Source: Streptomyces qaidamensis (GTDB lineage Bacteria > Actinomycetota > Actinomycetes > Streptomycetales > Streptomycetaceae). Taken from it: a DNA stretch of 64,000 nt. Below are positions 49,316 through 56,675 of this stretch, in pieces (position 1 is the first letter of the stretch; every line of letters begins with the position of its first letter). Location: contig NZ_CP015098.1 in the NCBI RefSeq assembly GCF_001611795.1, positions 372,001 to 436,000 of the forward strand, written 5' to 3'. Made by a program: the position numbers and the translations under genes. Below the pieces are notes generated by a model. That model searched no databases and was not told the DNA's origin. It worked only from the letters and a program-made list of their open reading frames with translations.

Positions 49316-50683
49316 ATGGTCCACAGACATGCCGTGACCGGTCGCCGGGTGGCGCTGACCGCGCTCGGCGCGCTCGTCGCCACCGGGATCCCCGCCGCCG
49401 TGGCCGCCGAGCCGACGCCCGCGGCGGGCCCCCTGCCCACGGCCGCCCAGACCCTCGGCGCGGACCGGCCGTCGGCTCCGGTGCTGCGCGCCATGGAGCG
49501 CGACCTCGGGCTGACCCCCGCCCAGGCGTCCCGGCGTCTGGTCAACGAGGCGGAGGCGGGCACCCGGGCGGGACGGCTGCGCAACGCCCTTGGCGACCGC
49601 TTCGCGGGGGCCTGGCTGCGCGGTACGACGTCGCAGGAACTCGTGGTGGCGACCACGGACGCCGCGGACGTGCCGGCCATCAAGGCGCAGGGCGCCAAGG
49701 CGAGCGTCGTGAAGAAGACGCTGCGCGACCTGCGGGCCGCCAAGGAGAAGCTGGACGCGGCGGCCGCCCGGGTCAGCACCCGCGAGACGCCGCTGTGGTA
49801 CGTCGACATCCCGGGCAACCGGGTCGTGGTGGAGGCCGGGAGCAAGGCCGCCGCGGCGGCGTTCGTCAAGGCCGCGGGTCTCGACGGAAAGAGCGTGGGC
49901 GTGAAGGTCACGGCGAACCGGCCGCGGCTCATGGAGGATCTCACCGGCGGGGACGCCTACTACATCGACGGCACCGCCCGCTGCTCCATCGGCTTCTCCG
50001 TCACCAAGGGCGAGCAGGAGGGCTTCGCCTCGGCGGGCCACTGCGGCAAGCAGGGCGCCAAGACCACCGGGCACAACAAGGCGGACCAGGGCACGTTCCA
50101 GGCCTCCACGTTCCCCGGCAAGGACATGTCGTGGGTGGCCGTCACCGACCCGTGGAAGGCCACACCGAACGTGAAGGGCGAGGGCGGGCAGACGGTGCAG
50201 GTCACCGGCTCGGTCCAGGCGCTGGTCGGGGCGGCGGTCTGCCGCTCGGGCTCCACCACGGGGTGGCACTGCGGCACGGTCGAGCAGCACGACACCAGTG
50301 TCAGCTACGCCGAGGGCAAGGTGGACGGGCTGACCCAGACGACGGTGTGCGCCGAACCGGGCGACTCCGGCGGGCCGTACGTCTCGGGCGTCCAGGCGCA
50401 GGGCGTGACGTCCGGCGGCACCGGCGACTGCAAGACCGGCGGCACCACGTTCTACCAGCCGGTCAACCCGCTGCTCAGTGAGTTCGGCCTCACCCTGAAG
50501 ACCGCCGAGGCCGAGTCCCCGGAGCCGCAGGGCAATGCCGCCCCGACGTGGGCCGCGGGCCGTGTGTACGAGGCGGGCGTCACGGTGACGCACGCGGGTG
50601 TGCGCTACCAGTGCCTGCAGACGCACCAGGCCCAGGGCCCGTGGGTCCCCGCCCACACCCCCGCCCTGTGGCAGCGGGTGTGA
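49316..50683 (+). CDS. Streptogrisin C-like S1 protease with a chitin-binding domain
   Basis: 455 residues from ATG 49316 (GAAGGAGACGCATCGC upstream). Signal peptide RRVALTALGALVATGIPAAV, then an alpha-lytic-protease-type propeptide (~residues 45-200, with LVVATTDAADVPAIKAQGAK). The catalytic chymotrypsin-fold domain has His in FASAGHC, Asp in KDMSWVAV and Ser in EPGDSGGPYVSG, plus the RCSIGFSV start of the mature enzyme. After it comes a short linker and a C-terminal ~45-residue carbohydrate-binding module of the CBM5/12 type (TWAAGRVYEAGVTVTHAGV, YQCLQTHQAQGPWVP). This combination matches streptogrisin C. It is secreted and self-processing. Confidence 0.93.
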   Translation: MVHRHAVTGRRVALTALGALVATGIPAAVAAEPTPAAGPLPTAAQTLGADRPSAPVLRAMERDLGLTPAQASRRLVNEAEAGTRAGRLRNALGDRFAGAWLRGTTSQELVVATTDAADVPAIKAQGAKASVVKKTLRDLRAAKEKLDAAAARVSTRETPLWYVDIPGNRVVVEAGSKAAAAAFVKAAGLDGKSVGVKVTANRPRLMEDLTGGDAYYIDGTARCSIGFSVTKGEQEGFASAGHCGKQGAKTTGHNKADQGTFQASTFPGKDMSWVAVTDPWKATPNVKGEGGQTVQVTGSVQALVGAAVCRSGSTTGWHCGTVEQHDTSVSYAEGKVDGLTQTTVCAEPGDSGGPYVSGVQAQGVTSGGTGDCKTGGTTFYQPVNPLLSEFGLTLKTAEAESPEPQGNAAPTWAAGRVYEAGVTVTHAGVRYQCLQTHQAQGPWVPAHTPALWQRV

Positions 50684-50690
50684 CGAGGGG

Positions 50691-51902
50691 TCAGGGCTGC
50701 CCGGCGCCGGGGCGGCACGTGGCGCCGGCGCCGGGCGGGTCCGGCCGGTCCTCCGCGAGCAGCGCGTACGCGGTGGCGACGAACGGGTCGTGGGCGCGGA
50801 AGCGGCGGGTGCAGACGGCCGCCAGTGCCGTGCCGGTGTCGGGGCGGAAGCCGAGGAACGCCTGCTGGCCGAGGGTGGCGCCACTGTGGAAGAACATCGG
50901 CCCGCCGTCGGTGGGGTGACGGAACCAGGCGATGGTGTGCACGTGGCGGTGCGTCAGGCCCCGGCGGAGCACGGGACGGCGTACCGCGCGCAGGGCGGGG
51001 GCGAGCTCCGGTGGCGCGTCGCCCGGCCGCAGGTGGGCCTCCAGGAAGGCGAGCAGGTCGTACGGCGTGGCCCGCACGGCGCCGGCCGCCTGGAAACCGC
51101 CGGCGTCGAAGGGCGGCACGGGTGTCTCGCCGTCCTTGCCGTGCCCGACGGCGTCGAGCCCGGAGCCGTCCGCGCGCAGGGTCGTGCCGTCGAGGCCGAG
51201 CGGGCGCAGCACCTGGCCGGTGAGGAGGTCCTCCCACGGTGTGCCGGTCGCGGCGGCCAGGGCGTGTCCGAGGACGGCGACGCCGAAGTTGGAGTAGCGC
51301 CATCGGGTGCCCGGGCGGTGCCGTTGCCGGTGGCGCAGGTAGGCGTCGACGACCCGGTCGGCCGGGAAGCGGGCGTAGGGGTTGGTGCGCCAGGCGGGCA
51401 GTCCCTGGCGCAGGAAGCCGGCCGGGAGGGCGGGCAGGCCGGAGGTGTGGGTGATCAGGTGGGCGAGCGTCACCGGGGTCGCGCCGACGGGCCGTCCGCC
51501 GTCCAGGAGAGCGGTGGCCGGTTCGCCTCCGGACAGCACGCCGGCGTGGGTCAGCCGGGCCAGGAGCAGGCCGGTGAACGTCTTGCCGGCCGAGCCGATC
51601 TCGTAGCGCAGGTCCTCGCGGGGCAGTGGCGGGGGCGGGGCGGTGCCGCCGCTCAGGACGGTGCGGCGGCCACCGCGCGAGAGGGCGAAGACGACGTCGG
51701 GGGCGTCGGAGGCGGTGACGGCGTCCGCGAGCAGCCGGTCGTCCGGGCGGGCTTCGGCTGCCGGGGCGCGCGGGGTCTGGAGCGCGGACTCGGCACCCTG
51801 GCCCGCGGCCCGGTCCGCCGGTGTGGTCGCACGAGGACCCGGGTCCCCGGCGCCGGGCGTCCCGGGTTCGCCCGGCCAGGGAAGCGGCCGACGGGTCGTC
51901 AC
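50691..51902 (-). CDS. Beta-lactamase-fold serine hydrolase, last gene of the peptide operon
   Basis: 403 residues from a GTG (51900-51902) that overlaps the preceding stop as GTGA. Penicillin-binding/class C beta-lactamase fold motifs are present: SAGK in YEIGSAGKTFTGLLLARL (Ser nucleophile and Lys), YSN in WRYSNFGVAVLG, and HSGATLG in the position of the KTG triad. No signal peptide is apparent, so a cytosolic or peptide-tailoring role (esterase, amidase, D-aminopeptidase) is as likely as a cell-wall one. It ends 8 bases from the streptogrisin stop. As the final gene of the 62-residue peptide operon, it might process the peptide product; this is inference. Confidence 0.82.
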   Translation of the reverse strand: MTTRRPLPWPGEPGTPGAGDPGPRATTPADRAAGQGAESALQTPRAPAAEARPDDRLLADAVTASDAPDVVFALSRGGRRTVLSGGTAPPPPLPREDLRYEIGSAGKTFTGLLLARLTHAGVLSGGEPATALLDGGRPVGATPVTLAHLITHTSGLPALPAGFLRQGLPAWRTNPYARFPADRVVDAYLRHRQRHRPGTRWRYSNFGVAVLGHALAAATGTPWEDLLTGQVLRPLGLDGTTLRADGSGLDAVGHGKDGETPVPPFDAGGFQAAGAVRATPYDLLAFLEAHLRPGDAPPELAPALRAVRRPVLRRGLTHRHVHTIAWFRHPTDGGPMFFHSGATLGQQAFLGFRPDTGTALAAVCTRRFRAHDPFVATAYALLAEDRPDPPGAGATCRPGAGQP

Positions 51903-52816
51903 GACGCGTGCGCCAGGCCGGACAGGGCCCGGGACGTGGCCAGGACCGAGGCGAAGGCGGCCACCAGGGTCGGGTGGTAGACGATGTCGAACACCTCGTC
52001 GGGCGTGCCCTCGGGCATCGTGCGGATCGCGGGCATCGCTCCGTCGGGCTGCTGCGCGGCGGCGAAGGCCTGCCAGGCGCGTTCGTCCAGGGTGGGGCGG
52101 GGCAGGCAGGCGTCGACGACGAGGAGTTCGCCGAGCAGGTCCCAGCGCTCCAGGTCCAGCCAGTCGTCGATCCACACCGGCAGCCAGGTGGCGAGGTAGT
52201 CGGCGATGCCGGGCGGCAGGCCGTCCGGGTCCTCGCCCCAGTCGGTGAGGTGGAAGACGGTGTGGGTGACGTCGTAGGCGATGTGGCCCTCGACGGTCCA
52301 GGGCTCCGGGGTGCGGGCCAGCCAGGTCGCGCCCACGAGGTCGGCCTCGGGCGGGCGGGGGGTGAGGCCGTAGCGGCGCTGGAACGCGGAGAGGCCCAGC
52401 CGCCTGGTCGGGGTCGTCTCGAACGCGACCCAGCTGTCGAGCCGGTGGTTCAGTACGGCGGCCCGCTCGATGTCGGGCTGGCTGTAGCCGAGTTCCCTGA
52501 AGGGGAGGTACACCTCGAACGGGATGGGGGAGATCGGCTCGGTCCGCTGTCCGCGGACCAGCATCGTGCCGCCGTCGAGGGTCTCGCGCCAGGCGTGGTC
52601 GAGCAGCCGGCGGGCCAGCTCGGCCTGGCGGGAGCCGGCCACTCCCTCGCGGAACAGCACCTTGCAGATCAGCGCCAGTTCACCGACGGGCTTGAAGCGC
52701 TCCAGGAAGCCGACTTCGGGGTCGACGTCGGGCTCCAGGCGGAATCCGTCCCGGTGGGCCCACAGCCATTCGATGGCGCCCACTCCGACGGTGTGGATCA
52801 GGCGGGTGTCGGTCAT
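51899..52816 (-). CDS. DUF6895-like all-helical protein A
   Basis: 305 residues from ATG 52814-52816, overlapping the previous gene by ATGA. It is paralogous to the neighbouring gene at 52813-53727; both share KPxGELA, PLEVY/PFEVY, PTRRLG, TWL, PEPWT, Y.(L/V)TH.VFHLTDWG, WLPxWxD and H(P/S)TLxAAFA. No membrane segment or signal is visible. The helical pattern with repeated Trp/Asp/His motifs recalls alpha/alpha-toroid proteins; I recall such proteins as DUF6895, without a known function. In this operon it may be a modifying enzyme for the peptide. Confidence 0.75.
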   Translation of the reverse strand: MTDTRLIHTVGVGAIEWLWAHRDGFRLEPDVDPEVGFLERFKPVGELALICKVLFREGVAGSRQAELARRLLDHAWRETLDGGTMLVRGQRTEPISPIPFEVYLPFRELGYSQPDIERAAVLNHRLDSWVAFETTPTRRLGLSAFQRRYGLTPRPPEADLVGATWLARTPEPWTVEGHIAYDVTHTVFHLTDWGEDPDGLPPGIADYLATWLPVWIDDWLDLERWDLLGELLVVDACLPRPTLDERAWQAFAAAQQPDGAMPAIRTMPEGTPDEVFDIVYHPTLVAAFASVLATSRALSGLAHAS

Positions 52817-53727
52817 ACCGGTGCTCCTTGTCCGGCGGTGAGAGCCGCCGCGAAGGCCGCCATGAGGGTGGAGTGGTAGTGGTGCGCGAAGTAACGGCCC
52901 GGGTCGCCCGCGTCCCCCTCCTCGGGGAGTGCGCCGGACGCGTCCTGTACCGCCGCGATCCGCTCCCAGGCGTCGGCCGGTACGGCGTCGCCGGGCAGGC
53001 CGGGCACGCTCGCGGCCACGGCGAGCAGTTCGCAGCACAGGTCCCACATCCGCGCGTCCAGGCAGGTGTCGAGCCAGGGCGGCAGCCAGTCGGCGAGGTA
53101 GGCGGTGAGGTCGGACGGCACTCCCCCGGTGGTGGCGCGTCCCCAGTCGGTGAGGTGGAAGACGACGTGGGTGAGCGCATATCCGGCGGACCGCTCGAAG
53201 GTCCAGGGTTCCGGGAGGCCACCCAGCCAGGTGCGGCGCAGCACCCGCTCCGCGGACTCGTCCCGGTGCGTGCCGGCCCGTTCCCCGGCCTTGAGGACGC
53301 CCAGGCGGCGGGTCGGTTCCTGCTCGGTGAGCTGCCAGCCGCGGGTGCGGGCCACGGTGGCGGTGGCGGCTTCGTAGGCGGGGTGCCGGTATCCGGCCGC
53401 GGCCAGGGCGGCGTAGACCTCCAGGGGGTAGGTGGCGAACGGTTCCAGCCGTTGCAGCAGGAGGAACAGCTCGCCGTCGCCGGTCTGCCGCCAGGCGAAG
53501 GCCAGCAGGTCGGCCGCGCAGGCGTGCAGGGGGTCGGCGGCGGGCGTGCGGCGGGTGACGCTCGCGCAGACCTGGGCCAGCTCGCCGAGCGGCTTCCAAC
53601 TGCTGTTGACCTGTCCGTCGGCGGCCAGCGCGTCCTCGCCGAGGGCGAAGTCCGCGCGGTGCGCGGACGCCCAGGCCAGCGCGGCCCGCGCCACCTGCCG
53701 GATCTCCGGGGCCTGTGCCGTCGTCAC
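52813..53727 (-). CDS. DUF6895-like all-helical protein B
   Basis: 304 residues from a GTG (53725-53727) overlapping the upstream stop as GTGA. Paralogue of the next gene, with SSWKPLGELAQVCASV, FATYPLEVYAALAAAGY, QEPTRRLGVLKAG, RRTWLGGLPEPWTFE, SAGYALTHVVFHLTDWG and AHHYHSTLMAAFAAAL. Three of the shared blocks contain invariant His, Asp or Trp that could form a ligand or metal site. Two non-identical copies side by side suggest a heterodimer or two sequential steps. Function unknown. Confidence 0.75.
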   Translation of the reverse strand: MTTAQAPEIRQVARAALAWASAHRADFALGEDALAADGQVNSSWKPLGELAQVCASVTRRTPAADPLHACAADLLAFAWRQTGDGELFLLLQRLEPFATYPLEVYAALAAAGYRHPAYEAATATVARTRGWQLTEQEPTRRLGVLKAGERAGTHRDESAERVLRRTWLGGLPEPWTFERSAGYALTHVVFHLTDWGRATTGGVPSDLTAYLADWLPPWLDTCLDARMWDLCCELLAVAASVPGLPGDAVPADAWERIAAVQDASGALPEEGDAGDPGRYFAHHYHSTLMAAFAAALTAGQGAPV

Positions 53728-54425
53728 ACCGGCGCTCCGGTGCGCAGGCGGCGGGCCGCCGTCACCTGGAGTGCGACGAGCGGGTCGTGGCCGCCCATCA
53801 GCTCCACGAAGTCCAGGCCCGATGCAAGACCGAGCGTTTCGGGGACGCCGTGCAGCAGGGTGAGCCAGCGGCCGGCACCGGCGGCCTGCCGCCAGTCCCT
53901 GCGGCGCACCGCGCGCACGAATCCGCGGGCGACGTCCACGGGGCGGCCCTGTGCCAGGCGGGACACGGCGCAGTCCTCGCCGGGCAGAGCGAGGGGGGCC
54001 AGCACGGCCAGTTGATGGGTCAGGACCTGCCAGCTCGCGCCGTCGAGCCACTCACCACCGGGTTCCGTGCCGTCGGTGGGGGCGGCGGCGGACGGCGGGT
54101 CGAGCACGCGCAGGGTGCGCCCCATGGCCCAGTGGCTCCACAGCACGGTGGGTGCCGCGTCGGGGCGGGGCGGGAAGGACTCCGCGGACTTGCGGAACAC
54201 GGCGAGTTCGTCCGGGTCGGGCGGGGTGCCCAGCAGGACGGCCGGCAACAGCGCGTCGGCTCCCAGCACGCGGACGGCCGCGAGTGCGAGGCCTCCCTCC
54301 TCCACGTCGACCGGCCCGGGGGCGGCCGCTCGCGCGTGGTCTCCGCCCCGGAGGGCGGAGACCACACTGGAGGCGAGGCCCTGCACCGCGCCCTGCAAGA
54401 GGGTCGAAGTGCCAGACTGCTCCAT
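53724..54425 (-). CDS. Unrecognised helical protein of the peptide operon
   Basis: 233 residues from ATG 54423-54425. I recognise no family. It is Ala/Leu-rich and probably helical, with features LQGAVQGLASSVVSALRGG near the N-terminus, VLWSHWAMGRTLRVLDPP in the middle, FVRAVRRRDWRQAAGAGRWL and LGLASGLDFVELMGGHDPLV near the C-terminus. No signal peptide, no Cys motif of a zinc site. It begins 19 bases after the peptide gene and overlaps the next gene by 4 bases, so it belongs to the same operon; a carrier, recognition or cyclisation role for the peptide is conceivable. Confidence 0.7.
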   Translation of the reverse strand: MEQSGTSTLLQGAVQGLASSVVSALRGGDHARAAAPGPVDVEEGGLALAAVRVLGADALLPAVLLGTPPDPDELAVFRKSAESFPPRPDAAPTVLWSHWAMGRTLRVLDPPSAAAPTDGTEPGGEWLDGASWQVLTHQLAVLAPLALPGEDCAVSRLAQGRPVDVARGFVRAVRRRDWRQAAGAGRWLTLLHGVPETLGLASGLDFVELMGGHDPLVALQVTAARRLRTGAPV

Positions 54426-54444
54426 TGACTACTCCCGTCGATCA

Positions 54445-54633
54445 CTAGCCCTTCTTCGGGCGCGGGGTCGGCGGCGACAGCAGCAGCTTGGTTGCCCCGG
54501 AGGACAGTGCCAGTGCTGCGCACTCACGGCTGTCGCGGTAGACGCCGTCGAGTTCGGTCGGGTCGAGTGCCGCCTCGATGTCGACACTCGGGACGCCGGT
54601 CAGTTCCTCGATGACCTTTTCCTTGGAAGGCAT
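54445..54633 (-). CDS. 62-residue peptide, candidate ribosomal precursor peptide
   Basis: Start ATG 54631-54633 with CAAGGAGATGGTGCT upstream. The sequence divides into an acidic leader-like part (KEKVIEELTGVPSVDIEAAL, then DPTELDGVYRD) and a hydrophobic then basic end (CAALALSSGATKLLLSPP, TPRPKKG). There is a single Cys. Charge asymmetry, small size, strong ribosome site and location as the first gene of a coupled operon with putative modifying proteins and a hydrolase are the reasons to suspect a RiPP-type precursor. It matches no RiPP class I know. It could also be a small regulatory protein or subunit. Confidence 0.75.
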   Translation of the reverse strand: MPSKEKVIEELTGVPSVDIEAALDPTELDGVYRDSRECAALALSSGATKLLLSPPTPRPKKG

Positions 54634-54746
54634 AGCACCATCTCCTTGAGCTGAGCGAGTACCTTCACCTTTCGGATCTCCGGAATCGGACAAAGCATGC
54701 CAACTTTCTCAGAATTCACTTAAATAACATTTTCAACATCTCGCGC
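54634..54746 (-). promoter_or_regulatory. AT-rich promoter region of the peptide operon
   Basis: The minus strand between about 54695 and 54745 is unusually AT-rich (TTGAAAATGTTATTTAAGTG, then AATTCTGAGAAAG), in contrast with flanking DNA. It probably contains the operon promoter; candidate -35 TTGAAA is at the left end of this stretch as read on the minus strand. Confidence 0.5.
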
Positions 54747-54769
54747 GTGCGTCACGCGCCGCGCGCCGC

Positions 54770-55144
54770 GACCCGCAGAGTCCGGACCGTGGAGTCGGCC
54801 GCGTCACAGCTGGACGCGGGCGCCGCTGACCGCGCAGGTGCAGTACCGGGTCGCCTTCCACGGCCGGGCCGCCCACCCCACGGGCAACCCGACCTAGGGG
54901 GTCGCGCGCAGGCGGCGCTCGTGGACCTGTTCAACGTGCCGGCCGTGCTGGGGCGGAGGCTGCCGGCGCCGCCAGCGCCCGCGTGTACCTGGGATCGTCC
55001 GACATCGGCAACGTCAGCACGCGGATGCCCGCCCTCCACCCGTTCGTCGCGATCACGGGCGAGGTACTCGCCTGCACCGCAACCGACGTCCTGCTGTCCG
55101 GAGAACTGCGCGAGGAGACCTGGACGCGGCACCGGGCGGTGTGA
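54770..55144 (+). pseudogene. Degraded M20-type peptidase/amidohydrolase
   Basis: Three pieces in different frames read like an M20 aminoacylase: VQYRVAFHGRAAHPTGNPT followed by an in-frame TAG (54895-54897), then AQAALVDLFNVPAVLG, then VYLGSSDIGNVSTRMPALHP with FVAITGE, matching the GSTDMGNVS motif of AbgB-type peptidases, up to a TGA at about 55142. The N-terminal metal-binding half is missing. Stop plus frameshifts mean it is not functional. Confidence 0.75.
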
Positions 55145-55207
55145 GTGGTTCGGCTCCGGCTGGGGAACCCGGCGAACGCTGTACCCACCGACCCCCTGGA
55201 GAGGGCC

Positions 55208-55741
55208 ATGAGTCTGTTGCGAGTGCTCGGCCGCCCCATGCTGGCCTCGATGTTCCTCACGGGCGGCATGAGCTCCGTCCGCGACCCGAAGCAGGTCGCC
55301 GACGCCGCCGAGCCCGTCGTCCAACCGGTCACCGAGCGCGTCTCGGCCCTGCCGGACCGCACCGAGCAGGTCGTACGCCTCAGCGGCGCCGTGCAGGTCG
55401 CCGCGGGGCTGATGCTCGCCACGGGGCGCATGCCGCGTCCGGCGGCGCTGGCCATCGCTGCCACCCTGGTGCCCACCACGCTGGCCGGGCACCGCTTCTG
55501 GGAGGCGGAGGACCCCGAGGAGCGGGCACAGCAGCGCATCCACTTCTTCAAGAACCTGTCCATGCTCGGCGGGCTGCTGATCGCCGCCGACGACACCGGC
55601 GCCCGCCCCTCGGTGGTGTGGCGTGGCACGCACGCCGCCCGTGGTCTGCGGCGCGACGCGGGTCTGGTGCGCCGTTCCGTTCGCGCCACCGCACGGCCGG
55701 CCGCCGCGGCCGGGCGCGTCCGGGCCAAGCTCCCCGCCTGA
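55208..55741 (+). CDS. DoxX-family membrane protein
   Basis: 177 residues from ATG 55208, with CTGGAGAGGGCC upstream. Typical DoxX plan: LGRPMLASMFLTGGMSSVRDPKQV (first helix and following loop), VVRLSGAVQVAAGLMLATGRMPRPAALAIAATLVPTTLAGHRFWE (helices 2 and 3) and FFKNLSMLGGLLIAADD (fourth helix), with a basic C-terminal tail. DoxX proteins of actinobacteria associate with redox homeostasis complexes in the membrane. It precedes the hemerythrin gene by about 86 bases on the same strand. Confidence 0.88.
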   Translation: MSLLRVLGRPMLASMFLTGGMSSVRDPKQVADAAEPVVQPVTERVSALPDRTEQVVRLSGAVQVAAGLMLATGRMPRPAALAIAATLVPTTLAGHRFWEAEDPEERAQQRIHFFKNLSMLGGLLIAADDTGARPSVVWRGTHAARGLRRDAGLVRRSVRATARPAAAAGRVRAKLPA

Positions 55742-55827
55742 ACCACCTGAACCGCCGGTACGACACCGGCGGGACCGCACGTTGACCGCATGAGGCCGGG
55801 GGGACCCGAGCGCTGGAGGTGAAGGAC

Positions 55828-56391
55828 ATGGGACACGGAGGAAACGTCATCGACGAGCTGGTGACCGATCACCGCGAGGTCGAGGAGATGTTCGGCAGGA
55901 TCGAGGCACTGCCGTCCGGCCACCAGGACCGCAAGGTGTACGCCGACCAGGTCACGATGGAGCTCGTACGGCACTCGGTGGCCGAGGAGGCCTACCTGTA
56001 CCCGGCCGTCCGCGAGCACGTGGCCGGTGGGGACGCCATCGCCGACCAGGAGCTCCAGGACCACGCCACGGCCGAGCAGATCATGAAGGACCTGGAGGGC
56101 TGTGACGCGGGCGACGCCGACTTCGACCGGCTGATGGGCATGCTCATGAGCGAGATCCGCTCGCACATCGCCGACGAGGAGGGCAACCTCTTCCCGCGGC
56201 TGCGGCAGGCCTGTCCGATGGACGCGCTCAACGAGCTGGGCGACAAGGTGCGCAAGGCGAAGAAGACCGCTCCGACCCGGCCCCACCCGGCGGCCCCCGA
56301 CAAGCCCCCGGCGAACAAGCTCCTGGCCCCGGGCACCGGGATGGTGGACCGGCTGCGGGACGCGCTGAGCGGCCGCGGCAAGTTCGAGTAG
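55828..56391 (+). CDS. Hemerythrin-like domain protein
   Basis: 187 residues from ATG 55828 (GGAGGTGAAGGAC upstream; a GTG at 55819 is too close to the ribosome site). The four-helix hemerythrin fold is indicated by LVTDHREVEEMFGRIE, ELVRHSVAEEAYLYPAVREH, DQELQDHATAEQIM and RSHIADEEGNLFPRLR, containing the His and Glu residues for a di-iron centre. A Pro-rich C-terminal tail (HPAAPDKPPANKLLAPGTG) follows. Such proteins sense or bind oxygen, nitric oxide or iron. Cytosolic. Confidence 0.9.
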   Translation: MGHGGNVIDELVTDHREVEEMFGRIEALPSGHQDRKVYADQVTMELVRHSVAEEAYLYPAVREHVAGGDAIADQELQDHATAEQIMKDLEGCDAGDADFDRLMGMLMSEIRSHIADEEGNLFPRLRQACPMDALNELGDKVRKAKKTAPTRPHPAAPDKPPANKLLAPGTGMVDRLRDALSGRGKFE

Positions 56392-56415
56392 GGCAGTCGC
56401 CGTCACCGTCTGTGC

Positions 56416-56443
56416 GGGGTCCGTCGCCGAGGCGACGGGCCCC
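56416..56443. terminator. Terminator hairpin after the hemerythrin gene
   Basis: GGGGTCCGTCGCC pairs with GGCGACGGGCCCC (13 pairs including one G-T), 24 bases past the stop. Confidence 0.75.
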
Positions 56444-56675
56444 GCTTCCGTGTGCGTGTGAGTAACCACACTGTGACCTCAAGGCCCGTGCGCGGCAGAG
56501 GATTTGGAAGTGCGGGACGGCGGATCGAGATGCGGAGGAACCGCTTCTCCGGTCCTCTCTGCCACGATGGGCGGCGCCGTACCCGTCGAGGGGAGCCACC
56601 GCGCAGCGCGGCCGGTGTGCCCCGCCCCTCGTCCCCTTCTCCTGAGTCCTCCGACTCGTCTTCGAGTACCGCACT

